Of a stretch of 40,320 nt of DNA, positions 7,977-16,477 are shown piece after piece (position 1 is the first letter of the stretch; each line of letters opens with the position of its first letter). Both the position numbers and the translations under genes were made by a program. Origin of the DNA: Phenylobacterium sp. (lineage in GTDB: Bacteria > Pseudomonadota > Alphaproteobacteria > Caulobacterales > Caulobacteraceae); contig NZ_JAUXSP010000017.1 of assembly GCF_030679875.1 (NCBI RefSeq), positions 1-40,320 on the forward strand. Reading direction: 5' to 3'. The notes under the pieces are model-generated. The model searched no databases, was not told the origin of the DNA, and saw only the letters and a list, made by a program, of their open reading frames with translations.

Positions 7977-9752
7977 ATGAAGCAGTTCCTGACCACCATG
8001 GGCGGCGTCTTCGCCGGCCTGACCCTGTTTCTGGTGGGAGTTCCCTTTCTGCTGATCGTCATTGCGGCCGGCGCGACGCGTCCTGCCCCCTTGCCCGGCG
8101 AGGTGGTGCTGCAACTGGATCTTCGCAACGCCCTGACCGATCAGGCCGCCCAGAACCCCTTCGCGGCCTTCAGCGGCGGCTCCAATTCGGTGATGTCTGT
8201 CATAGAGGCCCTGCACCGCGCAGAGGGCGATCGTCGGGTCAAGGGCCTGCTGGTCCGCCTGCCCGAGGTGGGGATGGAGCCTGGCGCGGCGGACGAAATC
8301 CGTCTGGCCCTGCGTCGCTTCGAGGCGGCGGGCAAGCCTGTGATCGCCCACAGTCAGGGTCTGTATCAATCGGGCGTGGTCACTTCGACCTACATGGTCG
8401 GGGCCGCGGCGGGCGAGCTGTGGATGCAGCCAGGCTCAGCGCTACAGGCCACGGGCCTGGCGGTGGAGGACATCTTCTTCAAGCGCTTTTTCGACGAGTA
8501 CCAGGTCAAGCCTGACTTTGAGCAGCGCAAGGAGTTCAAGAACGCCGTCAACGGCTACCTGCACACCGACTACACCGCCGCCCACCGCACCGCCCAGCTG
8601 TCGTGGATGAACTCGGTCTATGCCAGCACAGTGAACATGGCGGCAAATGACCGTGAAATGGCGCCAGCCGTCCTGCGGTCCCGTCTGGAGGCCGGCCCCT
8701 ATTCCGCCACCCGGGCGCTTGACCTCGGATTGATCGACAAACTCGGTCACCTGCATGAAGCCCAGGAGACCCTGCTGGCGGGCGCGGGCGACGACGCGCG
8801 CCTCATTGACCTGTCGGCCTATGCCCGCAGCGCCGGGCCTCTGGACCGGTCGGGTCCGACCATCGCCCTGATCGAGGCCGAGGGCCCGATCATCACGGGC
8901 CAGAACGGCCTGTCAAACCCCCTGGCGCCCAGCACGATGATCTTCTCTGATGACGTGGCCCAGGCGCTCTATGACGCCGCCGAGGACGACGACATCAAGG
9001 CCGTGGTGATACGCCTCAATTCACCAGGCGGATCAGACACCGCATCGGAGCAAATCCTGGCGGCGGTGCGCGCCGTTAAGGCCGCCGACAAGCCGGTGGT
9101 GGTGAGCATGGGCACCTACGGGGCGTCAGGCGGCTACTGGATCGCCTCCGAGGCCTCGGCCATCATCGCCCAGCCTACCACTCTGACCGGATCGATCGGC
9201 GTCTATGGCGGCAAGCTCGCCCTGGGGCCGGCCTTGGCCGAGTTCGGGGTTGATATGCGCGAGTTAGGGGTCGGCGGGGACTTCGCCGGCGCCTATGGAA
9301 TGGGCGGCAGCTTCACGCCCGCCCAAGAGGCGGCCTTCTCGGCCATGATGGATAATGTCTATGACGAGTTCGTCGTCCGCGTCTCCCGGGGTCGCAACCT
9401 GACCCCTGAGCGGGTTGATGAGATCGCGCGCGGCCGGGTCTGGACCGGCGCCCAGGCCAAGTCTCTTGGGCTGGTGGACGAACTGGGCGGATTCTACCAG
9501 GCGATTGAAAAGGCCAAGGGGCTGGCCTCGCTTGAAGGAGAGGTGCGTCTGCGCCGGATGACTCCGCACCAGACGCCGCTGCAGGCCCTGGAGCGGGCCC
9601 TGGGCATGGGCGCGGTTTCGGTGAAGACGCTGGTCGCGGCCGCCTGGGTGCTGGGCGATCCCCGCGCCCAGTCGGTGCTGGACACCATGGCGACCGAGCG
9701 CCTGCGCAGCCAGAACGCCGCCGCGGTCCTGTCCCCGACCCCGCTCCGCTAA
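7977..9752 (+). CDS. sppA: Signal peptide peptidase SppA, 67K type (protease IV)
   Basis: 591 residues, the size of the two-domain (tandem ClpP-fold) SppA. An N-terminal membrane helix (residues about 8-30) anchors it to the inner membrane facing the periplasm. The catalytic dyad is readable: Lys188 in EFKNAV in the N-terminal half and Ser384 in YGASGGYWIAS in the C-terminal half, about 196 residues apart, as in E. coli (K209/S409). The flanking motifs LNSPGG and LTGSIGVYGGK are also canonical. It degrades remnant signal peptides after secretion. It starts 125 bp after the AbgT gene and is probably separately transcribed; TATAGG at 7934 could be part of a -10 region. Confidence 0.95.
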   Translation: MKQFLTTMGGVFAGLTLFLVGVPFLLIVIAAGATRPAPLPGEVVLQLDLRNALTDQAAQNPFAAFSGGSNSVMSVIEALHRAEGDRRVKGLLVRLPEVGMEPGAADEIRLALRRFEAAGKPVIAHSQGLYQSGVVTSTYMVGAAAGELWMQPGSALQATGLAVEDIFFKRFFDEYQVKPDFEQRKEFKNAVNGYLHTDYTAAHRTAQLSWMNSVYASTVNMAANDREMAPAVLRSRLEAGPYSATRALDLGLIDKLGHLHEAQETLLAGAGDDARLIDLSAYARSAGPLDRSGPTIALIEAEGPIITGQNGLSNPLAPSTMIFSDDVAQALYDAAEDDDIKAVVIRLNSPGGSDTASEQILAAVRAVKAADKPVVVSMGTYGASGGYWIASEASAIIAQPTTLTGSIGVYGGKLALGPALAEFGVDMRELGVGGDFAGAYGMGGSFTPAQEAAFSAMMDNVYDEFVVRVSRGRNLTPERVDEIARGRVWTGAQAKSLGLVDELGGFYQAIEKAKGLASLEGEVRLRRMTPHQTPLQALERALGMGAVSVKTLVAAAWVLGDPRAQSVLDTMATERLRSQNAAAVLSPTPLR

Positions 9753-10054
9753 ACGGGGGCGATGCACGACAGCCTGTGCTGGGGGTGGCCCGGCCCCTAA
9801 GGGCTATGGCCGGAAGGACGAGGCCGCCGCCTGGTCGTGCGCCCTGAACTGGCCCCGAACAGCTATGGCGGCGCTGCGGCTGCTGAACGGCAAGCCTGTC
9901 ATCTCAACGACTTCGGCTTTGGTGCGGGCGAACAGGGGATGACCTCTGCCCCCGGGCGCAGGGCGCGATGACGCCATCCCTCACCCAGCGATCTCACACA
10001 GACTCCGGGAACCCGGTGCTGGGCCGCCGGCGCGGCGTCACACGCCCTGCTCCA
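9753..10054. other. Intergenic stretch without a recognisable gene
   Basis: About 300 bp between the sppA stop and the terminator of the receptor gene. No ORF with family-like sequence, ribosome-binding site or tRNA was found on either strand. Base composition stays GC-rich and frames are interrupted, so it may be decayed coding DNA, but nothing identifiable remains. Confidence 0.4.
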
Positions 10055-10092
10055 GGCAAAAGAAAAGGGCGGCGGACCGAAGTCCGCCGCCC
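10055..10092 (-). terminator. Intrinsic terminator of the TonB-dependent receptor gene
   Basis: A perfect 11-bp GC stem GGGCGGCGGAC / GTCCGCCGCCC (10067-10077 and 10082-10092) with a CGAA tetraloop. Read on the minus strand it is followed by a T-rich tract (complement of 10055-10066). It lies 25 bp downstream of the receptor stop codon. Confidence 0.9.
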
Positions 10093-10117
10093 TCTCTCCA
10101 GGTCTGACTGAGGTCTT

Positions 10118-13087
10118 TTAGAACCGCAGGTTCAGGCCGACCGCGAAGATGCGGCCGAGCGTGTCGTAGGCGCTGGGCAGGGTGTTACCGCCGTTGGCCG
10201 AGGTGGTCGCGGCTTCGTTGCCGAGCACCGGGGGATCCTTCTCGAGCAGGTTCTGCACGGAGAAGGTCACCTTGGCGACGTCGTTGAAGGCGTAGCTCGC
10301 GGCCAGGTCGATGTAGTTGTAGGCCTCAATTTCGCGGAAGGCCGCGAAGGTGTTGGGCTGTTGAACCGGCTCGATCTCGACCTTGTTCAGGTGACGCCAC
10401 AGGTAGGACACCTGCAGGTCGCCCATGGTCCAGGTGGTCCGCTGAACGAAGCGGAACTTGTGGGTCGGGTTGCCGCACTGGGTGCCGTAGTAACCCAGGC
10501 AGTCGATCTCCGGCACCGTGATGCTCGAGCGCGACTCGTTGGTCAGGTAGTAGTTACCGGTCCAGGAGAAGGCCAGGCTGCCCCAACGCTCGTTCAGGCC
10601 GACAGTGTCGAGGTCGAGGCCGAAGTTGACCGCGGCTTCGATGCCCTCAGCGCGAATGTAGTCCAGGTTGGTGGTGAAGCGCTGGACGCCCGAACCGGGC
10701 GAGGCGATGTCGCCATTCACGCGGACGACACGGTCGCAGAACTGCTGGATGCCTGCGCCGTAGCAACCGTCCAGGGTTTCCTGGGCGGAGAAGGCGTCGA
10801 TGTAGTCCTTCACCTCGATGTCGTAATAGTCGACCGAGATGACCGGGCTGCGCAGGGCCGTCAGGAAGGTCGGGCTCCAGACGATGCCGACGGTGGTCGT
10901 GTCAGCCAGTTCCGCATCGGGCAGGTTCTGAAGGTCAGTGCCCTCGAAGGTGTTGATCTGGCCGGACACGATGTCCTGAACCGTACCAACTTGAGCGGCC
11001 GTCATACCGGTGGCGATACAACGGGCGCGCACTTCGGCCGAGATGGCGCCAGGGTTACCCAGCGAGCAGGGGTCGAAGTCGGCGTTCCGCAGGGCGGTGA
11101 CCACCGGCGCGGCGAGTTCGCCAACGTTCGGGGCGCGGGCCGCGCGCTGACGCATGACCCGGAACAACAGACCGTCGATCGGCTCATAGTTCAGACCGGC
11201 CTTCCAGGTGCTGTAGGACCCGGTCGGGTTGTAGTCCGAGAAGCGGTAGCCGAGTTCCAGACCCAGGGAGTGGGCCAGGGGCTGGTCCATGGCGATCGGA
11301 ACGATCATTTCGCCGAAGATTTCGTGAGCGTCGAAGCCGCCCGCGATCGGGAGCTGGTTGCCGCCGGCGCCGCCGAGGCAGCTGACCGGAGCGAGCTTCC
11401 AGCACTCGTCAGGGGTGAAGCGACCGAATTCCTCACGATACTCGACGCCCACCGAGGCGACCACGGCCTGCGTCGCCCAGGGGCTTTGCAGCGCGCCCAG
11501 TTCCCCGTTCACAGACGCGTTGAACACGGTCTGCTCGTAGGTTTCGGAGATGATCGCCGTGGCGCTGGAATAGGCCGCCATGGCCGGGGTGATGGTCCCG
11601 AAGGCGCCGAAGACGTTGATCGGCACGCAGGCCGAGCCTCCGGTGCGGCAGGCGGTGGTCGAGACCGCGTTCAGCGCGTTGCCGAAATTGGTCGTGTTGG
11701 TGTAGCCGGCCGAGATGCTGGTCCGGTCGACCTGACCCTTCTGGAGGTAGACGTTCCAGTTCCAGTTATCCAGCAGTTGGCCACGCAGGCCGAGGGTGAA
11801 CTGGAACAGGTTGTTGTCGTAGCTCGTCGAACGGGCGCCCAGTTCGCCGGTGCGGCGACGGATGACCAGGCTCAGGTCATCGGGGGTGTCGACGACGCCG
11901 TTGTTGTTCAGGTCGCGCCAGCTGCCGGCCGGCAGGGTGCCGGCGGTGCGGGCTGTGTTGGCCGCATTGATCAGGGTCGTCTGAGCCTGGGCGGTCAGAT
12001 AGGGGTTGGCCAGCGGCACGAAGAAGGAGTTGCCGAAGATGCCCGACGGGGCGACCTGCTGGGTCACGTTGGTCGAGGAGTAGATGAAGCGGCCATAGGC
12101 CTCAACATTCTCGGCCAGCTCGTAATAACCGATCGCGGTGGCGCCATAGCGCTCCTGCGGGGTCTGATAGTAGTTGTAGGGGTTGAAGTTGAACACGCCG
12201 CAGTTCGGGCCCAGCGTGCCGTCTTCACGGAACTGAAGCGCCGACGTGCCGACGCCGGTGATCTGGGTGCGGGTCGGGACGGTGGTGGTCGAGCCACCGG
12301 CGGCCACCGAGTCAGGGCCACCGCAGTTGGCGGGCGCCGGGGTCGGGCCCTGGCCATCCAGGAAGTTCTGATAGTTGGCGCCGTTGGCGGTCACGATGCC
12401 GAGGTTGCCGAGCAGGCGGGCGCCGAGCAGGACGCCTTCACGCTTGGAGTAGTTCATGCTCATGGCGACGTTGCCGCGGCCGTCAGCGATGTTGGAGCCG
12501 AAGGTCAGCGAGGTGGAGACCACTTCGCCGTCGCCGTCGCCGGTCACCGAGTATTTGGTGTCCAGTTCGACGCCTTCAAAATCCTTCTTCAGGATGAAGT
12601 TGATGGCGCCCGAGATGGCGTCCGAACCGTACACGGCCGAGGCGCCGCCGGTGATGACGTCAATCCGCTCCAGGAAGGCGGTGGGGATGACCGAGACGTC
12701 CACTTGGCCGTCGACGTTGTAGGGGGTGACCCGCTGACCGTCGATCAGGACCAGGTTCCGCTGGGCGCCGAGGCCGCGCAGGTTGATGGTCGACACGCCG
12801 GCGGTGCCGTTGTTCACCGCGTCGCCGTCCGAGGGGACGGAGATGGGCAGGAAGCGGATGATCTTTTCCACTTCCGGCTGCTGCTGCAGACCGATTTCCG
12901 CCGCGCCGACGGTCAGGATCGGGCTGGCCGACTCAAGGCCGGGCACCTGAATGCGCGAACCGGTCACGACCAGTTCCTGGACTTCGGCGACCTGGGCGGC
13001 GGCCGGCGAAACGGCCATGGCGGCGAACGCCGCGCCACAGATCATCGATGACGCCAACAGGCGCTCTCGCTTGGATTTGATGTTCAA
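10118..13087 (-). CDS. TonB-dependent outer-membrane receptor
   Basis: 989 residues if translation starts at TTG 13087. That start is preferred because GGAGG lies 8 bases upstream and it yields a clean signal peptide (MNIKSKRERLLASSMICG...AVSPAAAQ); an ATG-initiated ORF from 13150 adds 21 unlikely residues. After the signal come a TonB-box-like segment VAEVQELVVTGSRI, the plug domain (NLRGLGAQRNLVLIDGQRV, GASAVYGSDAISGAINFILKKDFEG) and a long beta barrel ending in the aromatic C terminus GLNLRF. Several Cys pairs occur in extracellular-loop-like regions. The family imports bulky substrates with TonB/ExbBD energy. The minus-strand opp genes upstream suggest a peptide-like substrate, but that is contextual inference only. 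Confidence 0.93.
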   Translation of the reverse strand: MNIKSKRERLLASSMICGAAFAAMAVSPAAAQVAEVQELVVTGSRIQVPGLESASPILTVGAAEIGLQQQPEVEKIIRFLPISVPSDGDAVNNGTAGVSTINLRGLGAQRNLVLIDGQRVTPYNVDGQVDVSVIPTAFLERIDVITGGASAVYGSDAISGAINFILKKDFEGVELDTKYSVTGDGDGEVVSTSLTFGSNIADGRGNVAMSMNYSKREGVLLGARLLGNLGIVTANGANYQNFLDGQGPTPAPANCGGPDSVAAGGSTTTVPTRTQITGVGTSALQFREDGTLGPNCGVFNFNPYNYYQTPQERYGATAIGYYELAENVEAYGRFIYSSTNVTQQVAPSGIFGNSFFVPLANPYLTAQAQTTLINAANTARTAGTLPAGSWRDLNNNGVVDTPDDLSLVIRRRTGELGARSTSYDNNLFQFTLGLRGQLLDNWNWNVYLQKGQVDRTSISAGYTNTTNFGNALNAVSTTACRTGGSACVPINVFGAFGTITPAMAAYSSATAIISETYEQTVFNASVNGELGALQSPWATQAVVASVGVEYREEFGRFTPDECWKLAPVSCLGGAGGNQLPIAGGFDAHEIFGEMIVPIAMDQPLAHSLGLELGYRFSDYNPTGSYSTWKAGLNYEPIDGLLFRVMRQRAARAPNVGELAAPVVTALRNADFDPCSLGNPGAISAEVRARCIATGMTAAQVGTVQDIVSGQINTFEGTDLQNLPDAELADTTTVGIVWSPTFLTALRSPVISVDYYDIEVKDYIDAFSAQETLDGCYGAGIQQFCDRVVRVNGDIASPGSGVQRFTTNLDYIRAEGIEAAVNFGLDLDTVGLNERWGSLAFSWTGNYYLTNESRSSITVPEIDCLGYYGTQCGNPTHKFRFVQRTTWTMGDLQVSYLWRHLNKVEIEPVQQPNTFAAFREIEAYNYIDLAASYAFNDVAKVTFSVQNLLEKDPPVLGNEAATTSANGGNTLPSAYDTLGRIFAVGLNLRF

Positions 13088-13184
13088 GGTCAGATCCTCC
13101 AGCGGGCCGATCACACGTCCGATACGGACAGGCGCCGAGCCGCTCCCCACAAAAAAAGTGTCCCGCGGATCGAGACCGACCCGG

Positions 13185-13222
13185 GTTACGGGGAGTTACG
13201 AGGGTTACGGAACGAGGGTCAA
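13185..13222 (-). promoter_or_regulatory. GTTACG triple repeat and possible promoter of the receptor gene
   Basis: Three copies of GTTACG stand at 13185, 13195 and 13204 (CGTAAC when read toward the gene), spaced 10 and 9 bp. Immediately upstream on the minus strand TTGACC (13222-13217) could be a -35 element, so the repeats would fall in the spacer and -10 region, a place where a regulator could bind. There is no direct proof of promoter activity. Confidence 0.35.
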
Positions 13223-13330
13223 CGGCCATTAACAAGCCGCAATGTTTTCGAGCCCCACCTGTCACATTCCAGACACAGACTGGCCATGGCTAAGCCGCAT
13301 GGCGACCAATTCATGCCCCTGATTGGTAGG

Positions 13331-14998
13331 CTAGCCCCCCGCCACGCATAGATATCGCGTGCGATGGTGGTCGATTATGTTGTCAACCCAACCGGTGATC
13401 CTGGGGTTCACAAGCGCCTTTGTGTTCAAAAAATAGACCGGAACGATGGGCGCATCCTCGAGCATGATCCGCTCGGCCTCGGCCAGGTAGCCGGCGCGAA
13501 TCTCGGCGTCCGGCTCGTTGTCAGCCTTGCGCAGCAGCTCGTCATAGGTGGGGTTGCTGTAGTCGCCATAATTCTGCGACCCCGCCGATGAGCCATTGAG
13601 ATACAGGAAGCTCATGGCGTCGTTGTAGTCGGCCACCCAGCCGGCGTCGGCGATCTGGAAGTCGCGGACCCGATAGGCGGCATAGGCGATCTGCACCTCA
13701 TTCTGAGCCAGGGCGAGATCGATTCCCACCTGCTTCAGATCGGCCTGGATCGCAGGCATGAACAGGGTCGGGTCCGACGAGTTGCGGTGCTTGATCTCGA
13801 GCTTCAGCGGCTTCGACGGCCCATAACCCGCCTGCGCCAGCAGACGCCTGGCCTCGTCCTGCCGCCGCTCGAGCGACCAGCTCGCCCATTCAGGCTCGGG
13901 CGGGGAGACGTAGTTGGCGACCCCTGGCGGGACGTAGTTGTAGGCTGGGACCTGCCCGCCGCGCAGCAGCTTGTCGGTGATGAATTCGCGGTCAAGCGCC
14001 ATGCTGATCGCCCGGCGCACCCGTACATCCTTCAGCGCCTCCACATTGGAGTTGAACGCCATATAGGCCACGCCGAGATAGGTGTGGGTCCGGACATAGT
14101 CCGGGATTTCCTGGCGAAGGAAGCCGATCCGGTTGGACTGAACCTCGTAGCTGATGTCCAGCTCGCCCCGCCTGACCCGCCGCTCCGAACTCGCCGCGTC
14201 GGTGGTCGGGTAGTAGTAGACCTGATCAACGCAGACCTTGTCGGCGTCATAGAAGCGCGGGTTCTTGGTCATCCGCACATGGTCGCCCAAGCGCCAGGTG
14301 GCGATGCGATAGGGGCCGTTGGTGACGATGTTCTGGGGCTGGACCCAGGCGTCGCCCAGCCGTTCCACCAGATGCTTGGGCACCGGCGACATGGTCTGGT
14401 GCTTGGCCACCTCGGTCAGGTAGGGGGCCGGATGGACCAGACGGATCTCCAGGGTGCGGGGATCGATCGCCCGCACGCCCAGGGTTTCCGGACCAGTCTC
14501 GCCTTCGTTGAGGGCCTGGGCGCCTTGGATGAAGTAGAGCAGCGAGGCGTATTCCGAAGCCGTCTCGGGCAGCAGAATTCGCCGCAGGGAGAAGGCGAAA
14601 TCCTCCGCTGTCACCGGCACGCCGTCGGACCAGACCGCTTCGCGAAGATAGAAGGTCCAGACAAGGCCGTCGTCGCTGACTTCCCAGCGCTCGGCCATGC
14701 CGGGGACCGCCTCGCCGCTGGCGTCATCCTGGGTCAGGCCAATAAAGGCGTCCGCCAGAATGCGGCTTTCCCAGGTGCCGGTGGCCTTGTGCGGATCCAG
14801 CGTGGCGGGCTCCGAGCCATTGCCGATCAGCAGGCAGACCTCACCCTCCGGGCAAGGGGGACGCACAGGCGCTTGAGGCGCGCAGGCCGCGGCGGTGGTA
14901 AGCAGAGCCGGGACGAGGACCGCCAGGGCGACCTTGGACGGAGAGAAGAGATTGCGCCGACCCCGGCGGACCTCTTCAATGAGGCTTGGAAAGATCAT
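13331..14998 (-). CDS. oppA: Peptide ABC transporter substrate-binding lipoprotein, OppA/DppA family
   Basis: 555 residues. The basic N terminus RRGRRN is followed by a hydrophobic segment and a lipobox-like LTTAAAC, so it is probably a periplasm-facing lipoprotein. Family landmarks include GNGSEPATLDPHKATG near the start of the mature protein, AERWEVSDDGLVWTFYLRE and WSDGVPVTAEDFAFSLRR, and the hinge/ligand region MAFNSNVEALKDVRVRRAISMALD. The protein would bind oligopeptides for the OppBC permease encoded upstream on the same strand. It is separated from oppC by an opposite-strand gene, and no oppD/oppF ATPase genes are visible here. The receptor gene follows 243 bp downstream on the same strand. 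Confidence 0.9.
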   Translation of the reverse strand: MIFPSLIEEVRRGRRNLFSPSKVALAVLVPALLTTAAACAPQAPVRPPCPEGEVCLLIGNGSEPATLDPHKATGTWESRILADAFIGLTQDDASGEAVPGMAERWEVSDDGLVWTFYLREAVWSDGVPVTAEDFAFSLRRILLPETASEYASLLYFIQGAQALNEGETGPETLGVRAIDPRTLEIRLVHPAPYLTEVAKHQTMSPVPKHLVERLGDAWVQPQNIVTNGPYRIATWRLGDHVRMTKNPRFYDADKVCVDQVYYYPTTDAASSERRVRRGELDISYEVQSNRIGFLRQEIPDYVRTHTYLGVAYMAFNSNVEALKDVRVRRAISMALDREFITDKLLRGGQVPAYNYVPPGVANYVSPPEPEWASWSLERRQDEARRLLAQAGYGPSKPLKLEIKHRNSSDPTLFMPAIQADLKQVGIDLALAQNEVQIAYAAYRVRDFQIADAGWVADYNDAMSFLYLNGSSAGSQNYGDYSNPTYDELLRKADNEPDAEIRAGYLAEAERIMLEDAPIVPVYFLNTKALVNPRITGWVDNIIDHHRTRYLCVAGG

Positions 14999-15551
14999 GA
15001 GGCAACCGATGACAGGTTTTTGGCCCGGGGCAAGACTCAGTCTGGCGCTCGCCGGCGCGTGCGCGTTAGCGCCCCTAGGCGCTCAGGCGCAGTCGACCAG
15101 CGCCCCGGGGCGGGCGGCGATTCTCCAGTCGCTGATGGATTGCCGGGGGCTCGGTGACGACGCCGCGCGGCTGGCCTGTTTCGATCAGGCGGCCGGCGCG
15201 ATGGATCAGGCCGAGGCCAGCGGCGACATCGTGGTGGTCGATCGCGAACAGGCGCGCACCGTTCGCCGCCAGACCTTCGGCTTTTCCATGCCCTCCATGG
15301 CGCTGTTCGAGCGCGGCGTCGCGCCTGAAGAGATGGACAACATCACCGGCGTGGCCAAGAGCGCCTATCAGGCCGGCGGCAAGTGGGTGATCGAGCTGGA
15401 AGACGGCGCGATCTGGCAGCAGACCGACACTGAAGTGGTCGGCCGCCGCCCCCGGGCCGGGACCAAGGTGGAGATCCGCAAGGCCTCCCTGAGCAGCTAC
15501 TTCATGAACCTGGACGGCCAGCGCGCCGTGCGGGCCAAGCGCGTCCAGTAG
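14997..15551 (+). CDS. Small periplasmic protein of unknown function
   Basis: 184 residues from ATG 14997, or 180 from ATG 15009, which has GAGG six bases upstream and is equally plausible. A Sec signal is clear (ARLSLALAGACALAPLGAQAQ). The mature part has a short CRGLGDDAARLACFDQAAG motif, seen in small periplasmic proteins of alphaproteobacteria with a Cys pair about 13 residues apart, followed by a beta-rich C-terminal domain (KWVIELEDGAIWQQTDTEV). I cannot assign a function. It is encoded opposite to the opp genes between oppC and oppA, and its first ATG overlaps the oppA start codon head to head (TCATGA at 14995-15000), so transcripts from the two genes must overlap at their 5' ends. Confidence 0.75.
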   Translation: MRQPMTGFWPGARLSLALAGACALAPLGAQAQSTSAPGRAAILQSLMDCRGLGDDAARLACFDQAAGAMDQAEASGDIVVVDREQARTVRRQTFGFSMPSMALFERGVAPEEMDNITGVAKSAYQAGGKWVIELEDGAIWQQTDTEVVGRRPRAGTKVEIRKASLSSYFMNLDGQRAVRAKRVQ

Positions 15552-15568
15552 TCCACGCCCCAGCGGCG

Positions 15569-16477
15569 CTATCGGTCCTTGGGATCGATGGCGTCGCGCA
15601 GGCCGTCGCCGATGAAGTTGAAGCTCATCAGGGTGACCACCATGGTCACAGACGGGAAGACCAGCAGCCACCAGGCCAGCTCCATGTCCTGAGCCCCGTT
15701 GGCGATCAGGGTGCCCAGCGAGGCCATGGGCGGCTGCACGCCCAGCCCCAGGAAGGACAGGAAGCTCTCGGCCAGGATCACCGCGGGAATGGTCAGGGTC
15801 ACATAGACCACCACGGGTCCGAGCAGATTGGGGATGATGTGCTTGGCGATGATGCCGCCGTCGCCCAGGCCGGCGGCGCGGGCCGCCTCGACGAACTCCT
15901 TGTGCTTCAGCGACAGGGTCTGGCCCCGCACGATCCGCGACATGGTCAGCCATTCCACCGCCCCGATGGCCACGAAGATCAGGATGATGTTCGAGCCGAA
16001 GGTGACCATCAGCAGGATGACGAAGAAGATGAAGGGCAGCGAGTAGAGCACGTCGACGACGCGCATCATGATTTCGTCGATCCGCCCACCGAGATAGCCT
16101 GCGACAGCTCCCCAGGCGACGCCGATGATCAGCGACACGGTGGTGGCCACCAGGCCAATGGCCAGGGAGACGCGCAATCCCGTCAACAGGCGCGCCAGCA
16201 GGTCCCGGCCCAGGGAATCGGCCCCCAGCAGGTGACCGTTGGTCAGGGGCGCCGCCCAGACGTGGTCCTTGTTGATCTGGTCATAGGCGTAGGGCGTGAA
16301 GTACGGCCCGATGATCGCCGCCAGCACCAGCAGGCCGAGCACGATCATGCCGCCGACCGCGGCCTTGTTGCGCATCAGACGCCGGCCGGCGTCATCCCAC
16401 AGGCTGCGCCCCCGGGCGGCCTTTTCCATGGTCTGCGCGCCAACCCGCGAGCCCGGCGTCAGGATGGTTCCGGTCAT
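15569..16477 (-). CDS. oppC: Oligopeptide ABC transporter permease OppC
   Basis: 302 residues from ATG 16477; the longer ORF to 16903 runs antiparallel in another frame of oppB and is rejected. The start overlaps the oppB stop (ATGA). An N-terminal cytoplasmic tail precedes the first helix (AAVGGMIVLGLLVLAAIIGPYF), then DSLGRDLLARLLTGLRVSLAIGL and the BPD_transp_1 domain. The EAA motif that docks on the ATPase is EFVEAARAAGLGDGGIIAKHIIPN. It forms the inner-membrane channel with OppB. The protein ends DGLRDAIDPKDR, typical for DppC/OppC. Confidence 0.94.
   Translation of the reverse strand: MTGTILTPGSRVGAQTMEKAARGRSLWDDAGRRLMRNKAAVGGMIVLGLLVLAAIIGPYFTPYAYDQINKDHVWAAPLTNGHLLGADSLGRDLLARLLTGLRVSLAIGLVATTVSLIIGVAWGAVAGYLGGRIDEIMMRVVDVLYSLPFIFFVILLMVTFGSNIILIFVAIGAVEWLTMSRIVRGQTLSLKHKEFVEAARAAGLGDGGIIAKHIIPNLLGPVVVYVTLTIPAVILAESFLSFLGLGVQPPMASLGTLIANGAQDMELAWWLLVFPSVTMVVTLMSFNFIGDGLRDAIDPKDR

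Noticed and set aside
10361..13051. 896-codon plus-strand ORF antisense to the first TonB receptor
   Set aside because: Low-complexity Gly/Val/Asp/Arg-rich translation typical of the opposite frame of GC-rich genes; the receptor on the minus strand has signal peptide, plug motifs and terminator.
13787..15157. 456-codon plus-strand ORF across oppA
   Set aside because: Arg/Gly/Asp-rich shadow frame; oppA has clear family motifs and the true plus gene starts at 14997 in another frame.
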